Shown here: in pieces, positions 46,201 to 56,850 of the stretch | Layout of the letters: the number at the start of each line of letters is the position of its first letter | How positions within the stretch are numbered: position 1 is the first letter of the stretch | Assembly: GCA_900537185.1 (NCBI GenBank) | Contig: LS999832.1 | Location: forward strand, 193,102-257,101 | Direction: 5' to 3' | Source: Cytophagales bacterium Alg240-R148 | GTDB lineage: Bacteria; Bacteroidota; Bacteroidia; Cytophagales; Cyclobacteriaceae | DNA length: 64,000 nucleotides | Position numbers and translations under genes: made by a program | Notes under the pieces: model-generated | Database searches by the model: none | The model's input: only the letters and a program-made list of their open reading frames with translations | Told to the model about the DNA's origin: nothing

Positions 46201-49200
46201 TTAGTCTTGAATTGCCATTCTTCTGGTTACAGTTCCATCTTCAGTTATAATTTTATAAAGGTAGAGTCCTTTTTCAAGGCCTTGTCCATTAAAATTAATA
46301 ACCTTAGAACCTGCATCCAAAGTAGCATCCACTAATACCGCCATCAAATCTCCTTTGGTGTTGTACACTTCTAAACGTACTTTTTGAGATTTGTTTAACT
46401 GGAACGAAATGTTAGTTGCTCCATTAAACGGGTTAGGGAAATTACCCAAAGCTATGTCTGTACTGTTTGGATCCAAAATGGTTACTTGGAACGTAGCAGT
46501 TAATAGACCACCATTGTTGTCTGTAACATGTACTACTACATCGCCCTGACCAACTGCCAGCGGCGTCAACATCAATTGGTTGTTGTTGTCTATGTAGATG
46601 TCCAATGCATTGTCGTCCCATCCATTTACAGTGAACGCCAATGCGTCACCATCAGGATCTTCAAATATGCTGTTCAGATCAATTGTATGGGTGTCATCAG
46701 AAATGTCCATCGTAAGGTCTTCCAAATCTCCAGTCAAATGTGGAGGGTGGTTTGGCAAGCTTACAACTACATGGAAGTCGTCCATTGTATAAGCATTTTC
46801 TGAATCCATTGCTTTTACCATAACATCAGAATTGCCTTGGGCAAGACCAGAAATGGTTAACATTGTTCCATCCATACTATAACCTACAACATCCATATCC
46901 GATGCGGTAATCTCGAAAGTTAGATTGTCTCCATCAGGATCAACAAAATACTCCCCAAGATCAATAGCAGCGCTACCACCGATCGCACTAAATGCGTGGT
47001 CTTCGAGGGCCATAACCAAAACAGGAGTTCTGTTAACATTTTCAACTACTACGTTGAAGGCATGTTGCAAAGAGTCTCCCATGTCGTCTATCGCAACTAG
47101 ATTAAAAGTGTAATCCCCTGCTTGAGTAAAATCAGGATCAAATTTGAATACACCTTCGTAATTGCTAGAAGAATAATAGAAATCTGTATTTTCAACGTCT
47201 TCCAATAATTCCACACTTACTACATGACCATCCATGTCGTCAAACAAGAAAGTAGCCATTAAGGATTCATTTTCATTTACTACCATATCAGCAGGGCTGG
47301 CATCCAACAATGTTACAGTTGGCAAGTAGTTGATGTGTGCTTCAACCGCAACATGAACCACAGGGGTTTCAATGTCATTGCTTTCAAACACTAAGTTGAA
47401 ACTGTGGTCTCCACTGCTTTGGTTGGCAGCATCAAATTGTATGTCAACCGCTTCGGTCAATCCAGAAGCAACTGTACCGTTGTCTGGTGTAGCCGTAGCC
47501 AAAGCATTTTCTGAAATTATGGTGTATTCCAAATCTGCTTCACCAACATTGCCTACCGCTAACGGAGCCGATGTTTGCTCGTACCTTCTTAAGTTCAATA
47601 CAATTGGCGCGTTAGGCGTTACTTCAATAATGGCAGGGTTCACGCCTTCTCCTGTTAAGGATACAAAGTGATTTGGTGTGTCAGGATCGTTACTTTGGAT
47701 TACTAATATTCCATTTCTTAATCCCAACTCTTGTGGCGCAAATAATATACTTAAATCAAAAGACTCACCTGGTGCGATGCTGATTCCACCTGTTTCAATT
47801 GGGTGAAAATCAATACCACCGACCCATGCTACAAATATCTGAGATATTTCAAGGGTTTTGGTTCCTCTGTTTTCGATCATCAAGTCTTCACTAGTAGTAT
47901 AAGCAGAGTTTCCTACATAGGTGCTACCAAAGTCTAAACTGTCCGTACTGTAAATGTCAGGAACACCTAGTACTGTTAACGTCGCAGGAATTTCTACAAC
48001 TGGCGTAACAGGATCATTTGACTTAATCGTAACGTTGTGTTCGTAAACACCATCGTAAAGATTAGAGGCGTCAAATTTAACTGCTACTTTTTGAGAAGTA
48101 CCAGGAGCCACTTTGTCGAATACAGGTGGTACAAAACTAACTGCTAACTTGTCTTTAATATAAGCGGTGTTGAATGCAACGTTAATACCATCGGTACCAT
48201 CTAAGTTTTCAATTCCAACTGTTCCACTTTGGTTGAAAGTTGCCCCTTCAACATCTTTGTACTGAAATTTGATTTCTCCATCAGCATAAAGAATTACTTG
48301 GAAAGTTACGGTTCCACTGAAAGACCCGGAGTAGTGCGGTACGTTGTCGTATTGGAATACTGCTTTGTCCGCATCTGCTTCGAAAAACAGTCCATTGCCA
48401 CTTGCAGGTTCAATATCATCCCAGAAAGGGGCAATAACCGCATTAGGGTTACCCGATCCAGGAATGGATTGGTTAGAGAATGCACCAAATGAAGCTGTAA
48501 TTGGTTGGAAAGATAACAATCCGTTAGCGCCAACATAAATGCTGTTGTGGGTTTGACCGTAAAAATCAAAATCAAACGGCATGTTAATTTGTACAACACC
48601 GTCTCCACCTACTGGCAAGCTTGCTCCAGATTGGCTGATATCCGTCCATTTGTAAACGGCAGCACCGTCTCCATCTTGGTTGTCTTCCCAGGTATACCCA
48701 TAAGTATTATCGGCACCTGCACCATTTTGAACAGGAGACCCTATGCGATCATCCAGCGCTTCTTTGTTAAGCAATACGCGTTGGCCTTCTAAATTGCTTT
48801 GGGCAACCGTAGGGTTGAGCCATTGCGTAGCAGACATGGAGTATCTTAATTCGTAACCTCCTGTATTTTCGATAGTCAACGTGTCGTATCCTTCGCTTCC
48901 TGCATCTAAAGTTAATGCCAATGCACTTGGAGAGGCGTTGATTACTGGAGGGTCCACACTAACACCAGAAAGGTATACTTTAACAGCATCTCCTGCATTG
49001 TTGTTGAGCACAATAGAATCCATATCCGTAGCTGGATCAATTGGACTGTACACGACCGTTACGACAGCAGATCCACCAGGTAATATTGCAAGTGGTGCTG
49101 CTTCAACAATGGAGAAAACACTATTGGAATTGCTCCAATCTGTGACTTCTAAAGTTTTTGTTCCAGGGTTGGCAATCTCAAACTCCATGTTGCTTTGCAA

Positions 49201-52200
49201 ACCAGTAAACAAGGTGTCAAAAACAATGTGGTCAGTCGATACTTCAATAGCCGGCTCTCCAATCACAGTTAAAACTACGTTGGCTTTTGCCGGGCTGTTA
49301 ATTGGGTCGTTACTAGAAATATCTACATTATTCTGATAAACACCGTCGTTTAGTCCTTCTGCACTAATGCCAAGGGCTAATTTCTGGGTTTCACCAGGTA
49401 GTAATACCCCTTCAAGTGGGCTAACCGATGTGATGAACTGTGGCTGCGGCTTGATGAATCTAACTACATGCTCATTTTTAAGGTAAGCATTGTTGAATAC
49501 TACTTGTGCACCATCTGTTCCACCGGAGTTTTCTATACCGATGGTACAGCTATTGGTGAAAGACGCACCTTCAACATCGTTGTATATGAATTCGATGTTA
49601 CCATCGCTGTACAATACAATCTGGAAAGTAACTGTTCCTGTTTGACCGCCACTGTAATGTGGTACATCAGAATACTGAAGAATGAATTTGTTTCCAACCG
49701 TTTGGTAATGCAATGTTCCATTTTGAGGTTCAATGTCATCCCAGAAAGCAGCTATTAAAGCATTAGGATTGTCAGAGTCAGGGATTTGACCATTTGAAAA
49801 AGCTCCAAAAGAAGCTGTAACAGGTTCAAATGTAACAAAACCGTTACCAGCTATGTACAAACTGTTTTCAATTTCATCGTAGAATGGGAAGGCAAAAGGC
49901 AAAGCCATTTCTACTACGCCATCACCACCTATACTGATTGGTGTACCGGTTGCACTAATATCCATCCAAGAATAAACAGGACCACCTGTTTCATCTGAAT
50001 CAATCCACTTATAACCATATCCAGAATCTACACCTGCTCCTAAAACTACCGGGTGGCCAACACGGGTATCCATGTCGTCTTTGGTGTTTAAAGCCATTGT
50101 TGAGATTAGAGAGGTGTTGTTTAATTGGATGTTCGGCTGGTTGAGTAGTTGGTTCACTGCTACCTCAGGAATTGAGTAGGTTAACGGGTACGCACCTTGG
50201 TTTTCTATGGTCACTGTATCCGTACCTATTTCTCCAGCATTCAATGTTTTTTCTAAAGACTCAGGTAAAATGGCAATTACAGGAGGGTTAGCACCTGTAC
50301 CAGCCAAAACAATCTGAATTTGAGCATTAGAAGGGTCGTTGCTAGCTATCGTTAATTTACCACTTTCATTGCCAACTGCAGTCGGAGAGAACTCTATCTC
50401 TACAGACATTACACCGCCTGGGTCAATAGTACCTGCTGCCGCAGAAGTTGAATAAGCAGGGTTGCTAAACGATAAACTTTGGATGTCTAAAACACCAAGT
50501 CCATTGTTGGTAACATCTACCATCATTTTGCCAGTTGCGCCTACAAATACAGAACCGAATTCAACAAAATTGCTGGAAACCTCAATAGAAGGTGCTTGTC
50601 CAGAAACTGTAATCTCAGCTGGTATTTGAATGCTCGGCATATTGGCATCATTGCTTTCAATTGTGATGCTGGCTTTGCTTAATCCATTTTTTAAAGAAGA
50701 AGCATCGAAAGTAACCTCTAAAATTTGCTGGCCGTTGGCAGGAACTACACCAGAAGCAGGTGCAATGCTAATAAAGCTGGTGGTGCCATCCGTCGAAGCA
50801 CTTAGAGCACGCGTTTTATAAGCAGTAAGTGGCAATGCACTTTCTACTGTACTCCAAGTTGCGCCATCATCTCCACTGTAGTAAAAGATTCCTTCAACTC
50901 CTGAAATGTTTTCATTGACTCCTTGTGGGAACGCAATGCCATTCGGGTATTTGAATACAATCCAGAATACATCTCCTTGACTAAAGTCCAAGGCAGCGTC
51001 TAAAGGAATAACAAAGAAGCTTCCATCCGCGCTGGCCTCTGAAAAGGTTTGAGTATGTAATAAGGTGCCATTGGTAGGTAAAGTTCCGCCACCATACACT
51101 TCAATTACTACCGTTGGGTTCGCTAAAGTTAACGTTCTGTGTAGGTTTTTAATGTGGGTTAGTTTGAAACTGCTTTGAGATACAGTGAATTTACTACCTG
51201 CTCCAAAAGGTGCTCCAGAACTAAACCCAACAAAATCGTCTTCAACTTCGCCAACATCGTAAAACAAAGAATCAATAATTCCAGTCAATTGTGGTATGGC
51301 TTCTTTAGAAGATCGGCTAGAAAGAGCACCTGATTTTTCTATTTTTAAATTATCTGTATTGCCTAGCCCGTATAAAGAACGGTCAATGTTTAATACCGTA
51401 TTTGGAACGGCTGCAGTAGAAAGGTAGGCAACAGAAGTGGAGTAGTCCAGTTCACCTGTTCCTAAATTGTCCATCACGATTTGTTCTGTAATGGTTGTCG
51501 CAACCTGTACGTCAATTGCAGTCGAAATACTGCTTGGTGTTACGCTTATTTCAGGCCCATCAGTAGTGGTAGCTTCCAATACATTGGAAAGGTCCGAAAC
51601 ATTGCCAAAGACATCCGCCGATTTCACAGCAAAGTAATACATAGTAGAAGCAGAAAGTCCTTCCACTTCCACAGATTCCGTTTCTCCTGCGTTAGAAGCG
51701 GATCCAGCAGGGTAGCTGGTGGCATCTGCAAAATTGGCTGCGTCAATTGGAGCTGTGGAATACCTTAAATCATAACTTGTAGCATTGTTGTTGTCTGCAT
51801 CTGCAGGTGCAGTCCAAGTAAGCATGATTTTATTTTGTGTCGAGCCATCAGATGATAAGTCGGTAATGGCGTCTGGTGCAATGCCATCGTCGTCCATCAG
51901 TGCAGCGGCAGCATTAATTCTACCAATACCTAATTTTCCAATGTAGGCAGCATTGCCAGGTTTGTCGTCCACAAAATCTGCAGTACCCATGATTCTTCCG
52001 CGCACCTGATCGGGCGTAATGTTGCCAGCGTATTTAGAAACAATTAAAGCCGCAAGCCCTGAAACATGAGGACAGGCCATGGAAGTGCCTTGGAAGTAGC
52101 TGTAGTTGTTGCCTGGAGTGGTACTCAAAACACCTTCTTGTGCCACTGAGTTAGTTTCTCCACCCGGTGCAGCTATGTCTACCCATGTTCCGTAGTTGGT

Positions 52201-53397
52201 GTACCAAGATTTTTCATCTTTGTGGTTCAGCCCGGAAACAGTGAAAATAGGGTCGTAATAACCTGGGTAATATTCGCCATCTGCATTGTCATTTCCAGCG
52301 GCAAATATTACGATTCCTCCTTGCATTGGACCGATAGGGTTGTCGTTTTCATCGTAACCTGCATTGGCTATGAAATAATCTATACCATCCAATACGGCTT
52401 GTTCTACAACCCCTGGGCTGGTGTAACCCCAGCTATTTTGAGAGATTATAGCGCCGTTATCAGCAGCATATGCATAAGAATCAGCGAAGCCGTTGTTGCC
52501 GGTAGCACCAAAAACAGATAAAGACATCAATCTAGTGCCATCGCCTATTCCCGTACCGCCAGAAACTCCAGATACCCCAACACCATTGTTGTTTTGAGCA
52601 GCAACTGTTCCTCCAACATGTGTTCCGTGAGAATCTGCAGGGATCGGACCGCCGCCATCTCCAAAATTGTAGCCATTGTAGTCATCAATGTAGCCATTGC
52701 TGTCGTCATCAATTCCATTGTTCGGAATTTCATCGGCATTGATCCACTCATTTCCAGCAATGTCTTCATGGGAAAAGTCGATCCCACCATCATGGATAGA
52801 AACGATAACATTGTCTGTTCCAGCAGTTTCCATCCAGGCAGCTGTCAAATCAACATCTGCATCTGGTGTTCCACCTGTTTGGCCAGTGTTTTCGTAGTGC
52901 CACTGGTTTCCAAACAATGGGTCATTAACAGGGTTGTCAATAGTTCCCAATACATCCTTGTTGATTTCAGTACCAATTCTTTTTACTTCATAAGTTGGTT
53001 CGGAAATTTGAACATAAGTTAAGTTCTGATATTCGTTTAGTAATCGGTTTAATTCAACTTTGTTGTTGTATTTAATTTCATACCAAAGGTGCAGGCCGTG
53101 TCTTTCATGCTTGCTTTCAAATTTACCAGCCGGTCTGAAAACTCTTTTCATATCGGTAACTTGGTAGGTTTGGTTCAATGCATCAAGAGCACTTAACCCA
53201 GTAATAATTTCTCCCTTTGCACTGGTTCTCATCTTCATTGTTTTAAGAGAGGCCGTTAGCGTTGGTTGAAATTTAATTCGAATGACCCCTTCATCTGGTT
53301 GGGGGTTCTTTTGGGCCATAAGGGCTCCATGGGTAATCATCAGGCAAATGAGTGCAAAAACCCATCGACCTAAATACATGTGTTTGTTTTTTTTCAT
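46201..53397 (-). CDS. Giant subtilisin-like protease with T9SS C-terminal sorting domain
   Basis: This 2398-residue protein has a signal peptide (to about residue 29) and a propeptide, then an S8 domain with Asp203 in HDGGID, His257 in DSHGTHVGG, oxyanion Asn321 and Ser439 in GTSMACPHVSG: a complete catalytic set. A fibronectin III-like domain follows (SSDGSTQNKIMLTWTAP). A long stalk of ASH/choice-of-anchor-type repeats comes next (VEFGSVFVG, IVFDTLFTG, LDFGSTYVG), with two nidogen-like modules and three cadherin/Ig-like units (YFVDPDGDNLTF). The last 85 residues are a type A sorting domain (FPNPFNGATNISFQLNKSQ ... GLYLYKI). It is secreted through T9SS and probably held on the surface; prey or polymer digestion is inference. 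Confidence 0.95.
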   Translation of the reverse strand: MKKNKHMYLGRWVFALICLMITHGALMAQKNPQPDEGVIRIKFQPTLTASLKTMKMRTSAKGEIITGLSALDALNQTYQVTDMKRVFRPAGKFESKHERHGLHLWYEIKYNNKVELNRLLNEYQNLTYVQISEPTYEVKRIGTEINKDVLGTIDNPVNDPLFGNQWHYENTGQTGGTPDADVDLTAAWMETAGTDNVIVSIHDGGIDFSHEDIAGNEWINADEIPNNGIDDDSNGYIDDYNGYNFGDGGGPIPADSHGTHVGGTVAAQNNNGVGVSGVSGGTGIGDGTRLMSLSVFGATGNNGFADSYAYAADNGAIISQNSWGYTSPGVVEQAVLDGIDYFIANAGYDENDNPIGPMQGGIVIFAAGNDNADGEYYPGYYDPIFTVSGLNHKDEKSWYTNYGTWVDIAAPGGETNSVAQEGVLSTTPGNNYSYFQGTSMACPHVSGLAALIVSKYAGNITPDQVRGRIMGTADFVDDKPGNAAYIGKLGIGRINAAAALMDDDGIAPDAITDLSSDGSTQNKIMLTWTAPADADNNNATSYDLRYSTAPIDAANFADATSYPAGSASNAGETESVEVEGLSASTMYYFAVKSADVFGNVSDLSNVLEATTTDGPEISVTPSSISTAIDVQVATTITEQIVMDNLGTGELDYSTSVAYLSTAAVPNTVLNIDRSLYGLGNTDNLKIEKSGALSSRSSKEAIPQLTGIIDSLFYDVGEVEDDFVGFSSGAPFGAGSKFTVSQSSFKLTHIKNLHRTLTLANPTVVIEVYGGGTLPTNGTLLHTQTFSEASADGSFFVIPLDAALDFSQGDVFWIVFKYPNGIAFPQGVNENISGVEGIFYYSGDDGATWSTVESALPLTAYKTRALSASTDGTTSFISIAPASGVVPANGQQILEVTFDASSLKNGLSKASITIESNDANMPSIQIPAEITVSGQAPSIEVSSNFVEFGSVFVGATGKMMVDVTNNGLGVLDIQSLSFSNPAYSTSAAAGTIDPGGVMSVEIEFSPTAVGNESGKLTIASNDPSNAQIQIVLAGTGANPPVIAILPESLEKTLNAGEIGTDTVTIENQGAYPLTYSIPEVAVNQLLNQPNIQLNNTSLISTMALNTKDDMDTRVGHPVVLGAGVDSGYGYKWIDSDETGGPVYSWMDISATGTPISIGGDGVVEMALPFAFPFYDEIENSLYIAGNGFVTFEPVTASFGAFSNGQIPDSDNPNALIAAFWDDIEPQNGTLHYQTVGNKFILQYSDVPHYSGGQTGTVTFQIVLYSDGNIEFIYNDVEGASFTNSCTIGIENSGGTDGAQVVFNNAYLKNEHVVRFIKPQPQFITSVSPLEGVLLPGETQKLALGISAEGLNDGVYQNNVDISSNDPINSPAKANVVLTVIGEPAIEVSTDHIVFDTLFTGLQSNMEFEIANPGTKTLEVTDWSNSNSVFSIVEAAPLAILPGGSAVVTVVYSPIDPATDMDSIVLNNNAGDAVKVYLSGVSVDPPVINASPSALALTLDAGSEGYDTLTIENTGGYELRYSMSATQWLNPTVAQSNLEGQRVLLNKEALDDRIGSPVQNGAGADNTYGYTWEDNQDGDGAAVYKWTDISQSGASLPVGGDGVVQINMPFDFDFYGQTHNSIYVGANGLLSFQPITASFGAFSNQSIPGSGNPNAVIAPFWDDIEPASGNGLFFEADADKAVFQYDNVPHYSGSFSGTVTFQVILYADGEIKFQYKDVEGATFNQSGTVGIENLDGTDGINVAFNTAYIKDKLAVSFVPPVFDKVAPGTSQKVAVKFDASNLYDGVYEHNVTIKSNDPVTPVVEIPATLTVLGVPDIYSTDSLDFGSTYVGNSAYTTSEDLMIENRGTKTLEISQIFVAWVGGIDFHPIETGGISIAPGESFDLSILFAPQELGLRNGILVIQSNDPDTPNHFVSLTGEGVNPAIIEVTPNAPIVLNLRRYEQTSAPLAVGNVGEADLEYTIISENALATATPDNGTVASGLTEAVDIQFDAANQSSGDHSFNLVFESNDIETPVVHVAVEAHINYLPTVTLLDASPADMVVNENESLMATFLFDDMDGHVVSVELLEDVENTDFYYSSSNYEGVFKFDPDFTQAGDYTFNLVAIDDMGDSLQHAFNVVVENVNRTPVLVMALEDHAFSAIGGSAAIDLGEYFVDPDGDNLTFEITASDMDVVGYSMDGTMLTISGLAQGNSDVMVKAMDSENAYTMDDFHVVVSLPNHPPHLTGDLEDLTMDISDDTHTIDLNSIFEDPDGDALAFTVNGWDDNALDIYIDNNNQLMLTPLAVGQGDVVVHVTDNNGGLLTATFQVTILDPNSTDIALGNFPNPFNGATNISFQLNKSQKVRLEVYNTKGDLMAVLVDATLDAGSKVINFNGQGLEKGLYLYKIITEDGTVTRRMAIQD

Positions 53398-54038
53398 GTT
53401 GGTTATAAATTAGTTATGTAGTTGGTGTTCTATGGTTGTTTATTAATTTAATATATTGAAATAGTTATATTTTTAAGGCAAGGATACCGTTGCACCATTG
53501 GTGCATAATAAATAGGGGTACAGTACTAGTTTGGTATTGTGGAGAACAGATGTTGGGTATCTGTATACTTCTTTTATGGAATAAGAAGCGAAGCGTTCAT
53601 CTTTGGATAATAAAATGTTCAAAAAATGATTTGAACTTACATCGTTATGTGGGGGCTTGAAGTAAAAAAGTCATTTGTTGCTTTTATAGGTTTAGGACGT
53701 ACGTTGGTTACTTTATTTACAAGGTAACTAATTGTAAAACAGTCTCTAAATTAACTAAATTGATTTGTTAAAGTCAAATTTTGTACGAAGAATTATTTGA
53801 TCTAATAATATAATTCAAAGAAAATATTAAACAAAATGTTTGAACATCCTTTTTAAAAACATCTGTTTTTTGATAAAATATTACGTTCGTATATCGCTTT
53901 GATGTGCTAAAAATGAAGATAATACTACTTAAAGCGCAATAATTTTAACAGTGCTGAAGGGAGTGTTTTTTTATTAAAAAAATAAGTGTAAAATAAAATG
54001 CAGGGCAAAAAAAAGCCTGGAAGAACCAGGCTTGAAAA
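53398..54038. other. AT-rich intergenic region upstream of the protease
   Basis: About 640 bases between the protease start and the deiodinase-like gene. It is strongly AT-rich and must contain the protease promoter, but I find only imperfect -7 matches. The terminator at 54006-54033 is the only clear structure. No gene or RNA fold is seen. Confidence 0.6.
54006..54033 (-). terminator. Terminator at the end of the his-deiodinase unit
   Basis: On the minus strand AAGCCTGG and CCAGGCTT pair around five bases and run into eight T. It follows the deiodinase-like gene. Confidence 0.8.
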
Positions 54039-54731
54039 TTAGTCGTAATAAACGGCAATATCGTCGATGGGTTTCCTTTCTAAATCCGGAACATAGGTTT
54101 CTTCAACCGGGTAGCCCACGGGGATTAACAGAAAAGGTCTTTCGTTCTCCGGTCTTTTTAAAAGTTTGGTTAAAAAGTTCATAGGAGAAGGTGTGTGGGT
54201 GAGTGCCACCAAACCTGCTTGGTGGACTGCTGTCAAAAAGAATCCAGCAGCCAAACCAACCGATTCGTTGACATAGTAGTTGTTCTTTTTTTCTCCGTCC
54301 TCACCAAATTCAAAGGCCTTTTTAAAGATAATGACCAAATAGGGGGCAATTTCTAAAAAGGGTTTCTTCCAGTCTGTTTGTAATTTTTTGAGATCTTCGA
54401 GCCATTCTTCACTCATTCTATTGTGGTAGCTTTCGAACTCTTCTTTTTCGGCTGCTTCTTTAATCTGTGTTTTTAATTCAGCACTGGAAACAACGCAAAA
54501 AGTCCAAGGTTGTTTGTGTGCGCCAGAAGGAGCAGAAGAGGCGGACAAAATTAAGTTGTCAATTACTTCTCTCGGAATCGGTTTGTCTGAAAAATCTCTT
54601 ACGGTTCTTCGAGTATCCAGCCATTGATAAAACTCTTTGCTTCTTTTAATGCATTCTTCTTCTGTATAGACATCCCTTTCATAATTTATGAAGGGATGTC
54701 CATTGAAGAGTTTGGTACGTTTCTCACTCAT
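54039..54731 (-). CDS. Iodotyrosine-deiodinase-like nitroreductase-fold flavoprotein
   Basis: This 230-residue FMN protein has nitroreductase contacts in TRRTVRDF and SAPSGAHKQPW, the latter close to the SGAHTEPW of iodotyrosine deiodinase (IYD). The lid that closes over the amino-acid part of halotyrosine is present: Glu98, Tyr102 and Lys123, with the same spacing (4 and 21 residues) as human Glu157, Tyr161 and Lys182. The end VGYP...VPDLERKP also matches IYD. The likely reaction is reductive removal of iodide or bromide from halotyrosines. It lies 39 bases after hisIE on the same strand with a terminator only after it, so it is probably in the his transcript. Confidence 0.85.
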   Translation of the reverse strand: MSEKRTKLFNGHPFINYERDVYTEEECIKRSKEFYQWLDTRRTVRDFSDKPIPREVIDNLILSASSAPSGAHKQPWTFCVVSSAELKTQIKEAAEKEEFESYHNRMSEEWLEDLKKLQTDWKKPFLEIAPYLVIIFKKAFEFGEDGEKKNNYYVNESVGLAAGFFLTAVHQAGLVALTHTPSPMNFLTKLLKRPENERPFLLIPVGYPVEETYVPDLERKPIDDIAVYYD

Positions 54732-54770
54732 ATTGTTCTCGTTTAAAATCGAAATATAGTAAGAAATTTG

Positions 54771-55379
54771 CTACTTTTTGTGTCTTTCTTTTAGAATGTT
54801 GTTAATATCGGTCAAGTTGAACCCTTTTGCGTTGAGAAGTATCAGATAGTGAAAAAGCAAATCAGCTCCTTCATTCAGAAACAAGTCATCGTTATTGTCT
54901 TTGGATTCTATTACCATTTCTACCGCTTCTTCGCCCACTTTTTGGGCTATTTTATTGATGCCTTTATCAAACAAACTCGCTACATAAGAAACATTGGAAT
55001 CCATGGATTTTCTCGATTCAATTACGTTCTCCAAATAAGCGAGGTCAAAAGGTTTGTTATTGGTTTCATTGAAGCAAGTATCAGTCCCTTTGTGACAAAC
55101 GGGGCCAGTAGGGGAGACTTTAACAAGCAGCGAATCTCTATCACAATCTACCAAAATATCCTTTAAAATCAGATAATTTCCAGAAGTTTCCCCCTTAGTC
55201 CAGAGCCTTTTTTTTGTTCTGCTAAAAAATGTTACTTTTTTAGAGGATACTGTTTTTTCTATTGCCGCTTGGTTCATATATCCCAACATCAACACTTTAT
55301 TGCTGTCAACATCTTGTATGATACAGGGAACCAATCCATTAACTTTGTCAAAGTCTAATTGTTCTATAATGTTATTCAT
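54771..55379 (-). CDS. hisIE: Bifunctional phosphoribosyl-AMP cyclohydrolase/phosphoribosyl-ATP pyrophosphatase
   Basis: This 202-residue fusion performs histidine steps two and three. The HisI half shows [26 protein letters not shown] and the metal cysteines in CDRDS and [12 protein letters not shown]. The HisE half from about residue 110 has [12 protein letters not shown] and [11 protein letters not shown]. It overlaps hisF by four bases (ATGA). Confidence 0.96.
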   Translation of the reverse strand: MNNIIEQLDFDKVNGLVPCIIQDVDSNKVLMLGYMNQAAIEKTVSSKKVTFFSRTKKRLWTKGETSGNYLILKDILVDCDRDSLLVKVSPTGPVCHKGTDTCFNETNNKPFDLAYLENVIESRKSMDSNVSYVASLFDKGINKIAQKVGEEAVEMVIESKDNNDDLFLNEGADLLFHYLILLNAKGFNLTDINNILKERHKK

Positions 55380-56134
55380 GTTAGTCTGATTGGAATGTTG
55401 TGGTTGTTAAGGAATTCTTTTAATTTTTTTATTTCTATTTCTTCGAAATGAAAGACACTAGCAGCTAGGGCGGCATCGACCTTTCCCAACTTAAAAGCAT
55501 CTAAAAAGTGCTGCATGGTACCGGCACCTCCGCTTGCAATGATTGGGATGTTGCAATGTTCTGAAACATAATTGAGCGCATCATTTGCAAACCCACTTTT
55601 GGTTCCATCGTTGTTCATCGATGTAAATAGTATTTCTCCCGCACCTCGCTTTTCTAATTCTATTACCCAATCGTATAATTGGATGTCCGTCGCTTTTTTG
55701 CCACCATGTGTGTGTACCAGCCAAGTGCCCTCTATGCACTTTGCATCCACTGCTGCCACAATACATTGGCTTCCAAATTCAGCAGCCAATTCATTGAGTA
55801 AATCTGGCCGCTTCACTATCGACGAATTTACCGAAACTTTATCAGCCCCAGCCTCTAAAAGCCGTTTGACATCTTCAATGCTGTTGATGCCCCCTCCAAC
55901 TGTAAATGGAATGTTCAATACTTGCGCAATGCGCTCTGCAATTTTGGCAAGCGTAGCTCGTTTTTCGTTAGTGGCAGAAATATCCAAGAAAACCAATTCG
56001 TCCGCACCAAGTCTTGAATAGGCCTTGGCCAATTCTACAGGGTCTCCAGCGTCAATCAAGTTTTCAAATTGAATGCCTTTTACCGTTCTGCCATCTTTGA
56101 TGTCCAAGCAGGGTATAATTCTTTTGCCTAACAT
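55376..56134 (-). CDS. hisF: Imidazole glycerol phosphate synthase, cyclase subunit
   Basis: A 252-residue TIM barrel. It has the catalytic Asp in [16 protein letters not shown] and the second in AAVDAK, plus phosphate loops VGGGIN and ASGGAG. It works with HisH, encoded two genes upstream, to make IGP and AICAR. It overlaps hisA by seven bases. Confidence 0.97.
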   Translation of the reverse strand: MLGKRIIPCLDIKDGRTVKGIQFENLIDAGDPVELAKAYSRLGADELVFLDISATNEKRATLAKIAERIAQVLNIPFTVGGGINSIEDVKRLLEAGADKVSVNSSIVKRPDLLNELAAEFGSQCIVAAVDAKCIEGTWLVHTHGGKKATDIQLYDWVIELEKRGAGEILFTSMNNDGTKSGFANDALNYVSEHCNIPIIASGGAGTMQHFLDAFKLGKVDAALAASVFHFEEIEIKKLKEFLNNHNIPIRLT

Positions 56135-56850
56135 AGTTTTGATAAGTCTTTGAGTTGGATGCGCCCTTCATAGATGGCTTTGCCGATAATAATACCATCC
56201 ACAGTTTGATCGGATAGGAGTTGTGTGACATCTTCTAAACAGCTTATGCCACCACTTGCAATGGTTTTTAATTGCGGCATCTGTTGTTTTATTTGTTTGT
56301 ACAGTGCAAAGTTGGGGCCTTCCAACATGCCATCTTTGCTGATGTCTGTGCAAACTGTATATTGTATTCCTTTTTCAATCCAGTCTTTCAAAAATTGATT
56401 CAATTCTAAATTGGAGGATTCCATCCATCCATTGGTAGCAATTAGGCCGTTTTTGGCGTCGGCTCCTAGAATAATTTTTTCACTCCCATAGGTTTTGATC
56501 CAATCCGCAACTTCTAAAGGAGACTGTACCGCAATGCTGCCACAAGTTACTTGTGTGGCGCCAGCATTCAATGCCGATTCCAAATCACTTTTGGATTTTA
56601 CGCCCCCTCCAAAATCTATTGTTAAATTGGTTTGGTTCGCAATTGTTTCTAACACTTTTAAGTTTTGAATTTTCTTAGATTTGGCACCATCTAGGTCTAC
56701 TATGTGGATGTAGCGCAAGCCAGCATCCTGAAATTGTAACGCAGCATCCAAAGGTTGGTCAAAATAGGTTTTACTAGTATTGTAATCCCCTTTAGATAAT
56801 CGCACACATTTTCCATTGATAATGTCTATTGCCGGTATAATTCTGCTCAT
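56128..56850 (-). CDS. hisA: ProFAR isomerase
   Basis: It has 240 residues from the ATG at 56850, which overlaps the hisH stop (ATGA); upstream in-frame starts fall inside hisH. A TIM barrel homologous to HisF with [27 protein letters not shown] and ASGGIS. It opens the ring of N'-ProFAR in histidine synthesis. Confidence 0.96.
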   Translation of the reverse strand: MSRIIPAIDIINGKCVRLSKGDYNTSKTYFDQPLDAALQFQDAGLRYIHIVDLDGAKSKKIQNLKVLETIANQTNLTIDFGGGVKSKSDLESALNAGATQVTCGSIAVQSPLEVADWIKTYGSEKIILGADAKNGLIATNGWMESSNLELNQFLKDWIEKGIQYTVCTDISKDGMLEGPNFALYKQIKQQMPQLKTIASGGISCLEDVTQLLSDQTVDGIIIGKAIYEGRIQLKDLSKLC

